Below are positions 62,927 through 64,000 of a stretch of 64,000 bases of DNA, piece after piece. The stretch is from assembly GCA_963576735.1 (NCBI GenBank), contig OY755187.1, forward strand, positions 744,001 through 808,000, given 5' to 3'. The DNA is from Bedellia somnulentella. Taxonomy: Eukaryota > Arthropoda > Insecta > Lepidoptera > Bedelliidae. The notes under the pieces are model-generated. The model made no database searches, was not told the origin of the DNA, and saw nothing but the letters and a program-made list of their open reading frames with translations. Each line of letters opens with the position of its first letter. Within the stretch, counting starts at the first letter, position 1. The translations under genes were made by a program, and so were the position numbers.

Positions 62927-64000
62927 GTGCCGATTGGAATCGCCAGTTTTAAATGGCACTACTACCACTACTAAATCTTTACTAAATCCACCTCGTGATT
63001 CCCTCACGAGTTCTGCATCTCCTCACGATAGGAGTCCTTTACTAAATCCACCTCGTGATTCCCTCACGAGTTCTGCATCTCCTTACGATAGGAGTCCTTT
63101 ACTAAATCCACCTCGTGATTCCCTCACGAGTTCTACATCTCCTCACGATAGGAGTCCTTTACTAAATCCACCTCGTGATTCCCTCACGAGTTCTACATCT
63201 CCTCACGATAGGAGTCCTTTACTAAATCCACCTCGTGATTCCCTCACGAGTTCTACATCTCCTCACGATAGGAGTCTTTTACTAAATCCACCTCGTGATT
63301 CCCTCACGAGTTCTGCATCTCCTCACGATAGGAGTCTTTTACTAAATTCACCTCGTGATTCCCTCACGAGTTCTACATCTCCTCACGATAGGAGTCTTTT
63401 ACCAAATCCACCTCGTGATTCCCTCACGAGTTCTAAATCTCCTCACGATAGGAGTCTTATACTACATTCACCTTGTGATTCTCCAACGAGTTCTATAATT
63501 CCCATAGAAGGAAATCCACTGCATTCTATAACTTATGACAAAAATACTATTTCTCTGCCCACTCTTAAGCAAAATATAAATTTACAAAACCATTTACATG
63601 ACGAAAATTTACCTATATACGAAACAAATATTAATTATAATAAAAAGGTCTCTTTACCACATACTTATTTGAATTCTAGTTTCAGTACGAAACCTTTATG
63701 TTTTCTAATAGACACTGGCTCTACCATCACCCTCGTAAAAAGGTCGAGTTTAGAAATTAACCCCCAATTTTCTAGAGAAATTATAAGAATAAAAGGTATT
63801 ACTACCTCTGATAACCTCATTACCACTTTAGGGACATTCCAAATGGATATAATATTAAATAATGATAGCTTAAATTATAAATTTCATGTGACAAATGATG
63901 ACATAAATCTTGACCACTACGATGGTATAATAGGTAGTGATCTTCTCAGCCACTTTAAAGCAAACATCGATTATTCTAACATGTCTCTTTCTATAAACAA
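62913..64000 (+). CDS. pol: Gypsy pol, N-terminus with repeat domain and protease (partial)
   Basis: A frame one base forward of gag opens at ATG 62913, within the end of gag, and has no stop to the window edge. After about 20 residues it enters a tandem array of 20-residue units (LLNPPRDSLTSSASPHDRSP-like, 62976-63500), then a linker. The aspartic protease follows, with the active site FLIDTGSTITLV (about 63702) and the second signature GIIGSDLL (about 63928). RT, RNase H and integrase would lie beyond the window. The overlap with gag suggests either re-initiation or a +1 shift; the sequence alone cannot tell. Confidence 0.88.
   Translation, partial: MIPIKCRLESPVLNGTTTTTKSLLNPPRDSLTSSASPHDRSPLLNPPRDSLTSSASPYDRSPLLNPPRDSLTSSTSPHDRSPLLNPPRDSLTSSTSPHDRSPLLNPPRDSLTSSTSPHDRSLLLNPPRDSLTSSASPHDRSLLLNSPRDSLTSSTSPHDRSLLPNPPRDSLTSSKSPHDRSLILHSPCDSPTSSIIPIEGNPLHSITYDKNTISLPTLKQNINLQNHLHDENLPIYETNINYNKKVSLPHTYLNSSFSTKPLCFLIDTGSTITLVKRSSLEINPQFSREIIRIKGITTSDNLITTLGTFQMDIILNNDSLNYKFHVTNDDINLDHYDGIIGSDLLSHFKANIDYSNMSLSIN
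62976..63500 (+). repeat. 60-bp tandem repeat, eight units plus a partial, in pol
   Basis: Unit boundaries recur exactly every 60 bases (GATAGGAGTC ending at 63035, 63095 and so on to 63455). The units are nearly identical, with a few substitutions; the last partial unit is most diverged. The period equals 20 codons, so the pol frame is kept. Confidence 0.95.

Larger units (their letters stand above)
61086..64000 (+). mobile_element. Gypsy-type LTR retrotransposon, 5' part (continues beyond window)
   Basis: A 5' LTR (61086-61395) starts TGTTATAACC and ends CCTAACA. The primer site TGGTGTCAGAAGTGGGA at 61399-61415 complements the 3' end of insect tRNA-Leu. A leader of about 500 bp, gag and the start of pol follow; pol is still open at the window edge. 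No stop or frameshift was found in gag or the visible pol, so the element may be young. It sits in the SGCDTTS-family gene. Confidence 0.9.

Noticed and set aside
62976..63500. CRISPR array or satellite DNA.
   Set aside because: The 60-bp units are contiguous with no spacers, keep the pol reading frame and lie inside a gypsy element of an animal genome.

Overview
The window is a stretch of repeat-rich insect nuclear DNA, most likely from a moth or butterfly. The evidence is the AT-rich intergenic sequence, R1-clade LINEs, tRNA-derived SINEs with TTATG-type tails, piggyBac, hAT and PIF/Harbinger DNA transposons, short copia LTRs, and interspersed repeats that I recognise from lepidopteran genomes. 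I see no conserved single-copy host gene. Nearly everything is a mobile element or its debris, and most of the window is one deep nest of insertions that can be untangled from target-site duplications (TSDs), terminal repeats and reading frames.

Layout. (1) 1-9350, plus strand: R1-clade LINE sequence. An RT fragment is fused to three successive ORF1 5' ends; the third belongs to a nearly full-length but decayed element (ORF1 3927-5867, ORF2 5929-8919). (2) An older RNase-H-bearing LINE on the minus strand lies in three pieces: 52513-54255, 46989-47099 and about 9330-10425. It was split by a copia element (47100-52512) and by a PIF/Harbinger transposon (10426-46988). (3) The Harbinger carries two convergent spliced genes. 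A Myb/SANT-like gene has exons at 10859-10996, 36843-37022, 39092-40816 and 41483-41572 (plus strand). A HARBI1-like nuclease has five exons between 46538 and 42024 (minus strand). (4) Intron 1 of the Myb gene contains a copia element, 11009-35669, with 183-bp LTRs and a TTGCA duplication. (5) That copia is itself split inside its integrase by an 18.4-kb segment, 15101-33524, with perfect 17-bp inverted ends and a TA duplication.

The 18.4-kb segment holds a decayed gene of an uncharacterised multicopy family (16801-18510), a previously hidden seven-exon gene (21800-23043), a complete-looking hAT element (29382-32578), an intact piggyBac transposase ORF (26843-28702), a piggyBac-type MITE, a SINE with a 12-bp duplication, a Helitron-like repeat, a LINE and a long palindrome.

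(6) 54256-58390: two different 5'-truncated LINEs meet head to head. (7) 58400-64000: small repeats, a decayed gene with an SGCDTTS motif, and a gypsy element that interrupts it. The gypsy gag and pol run off the window, and pol has an in-frame 60-bp tandem repeat between its start and the protease.

The most interesting parts are the 18.4-kb TA-flanked segment with its two unassigned genes, the spliced seven-exon gene that no long ORF reveals, and the Harbinger gene pair recovered from exons scattered over 36 kb.
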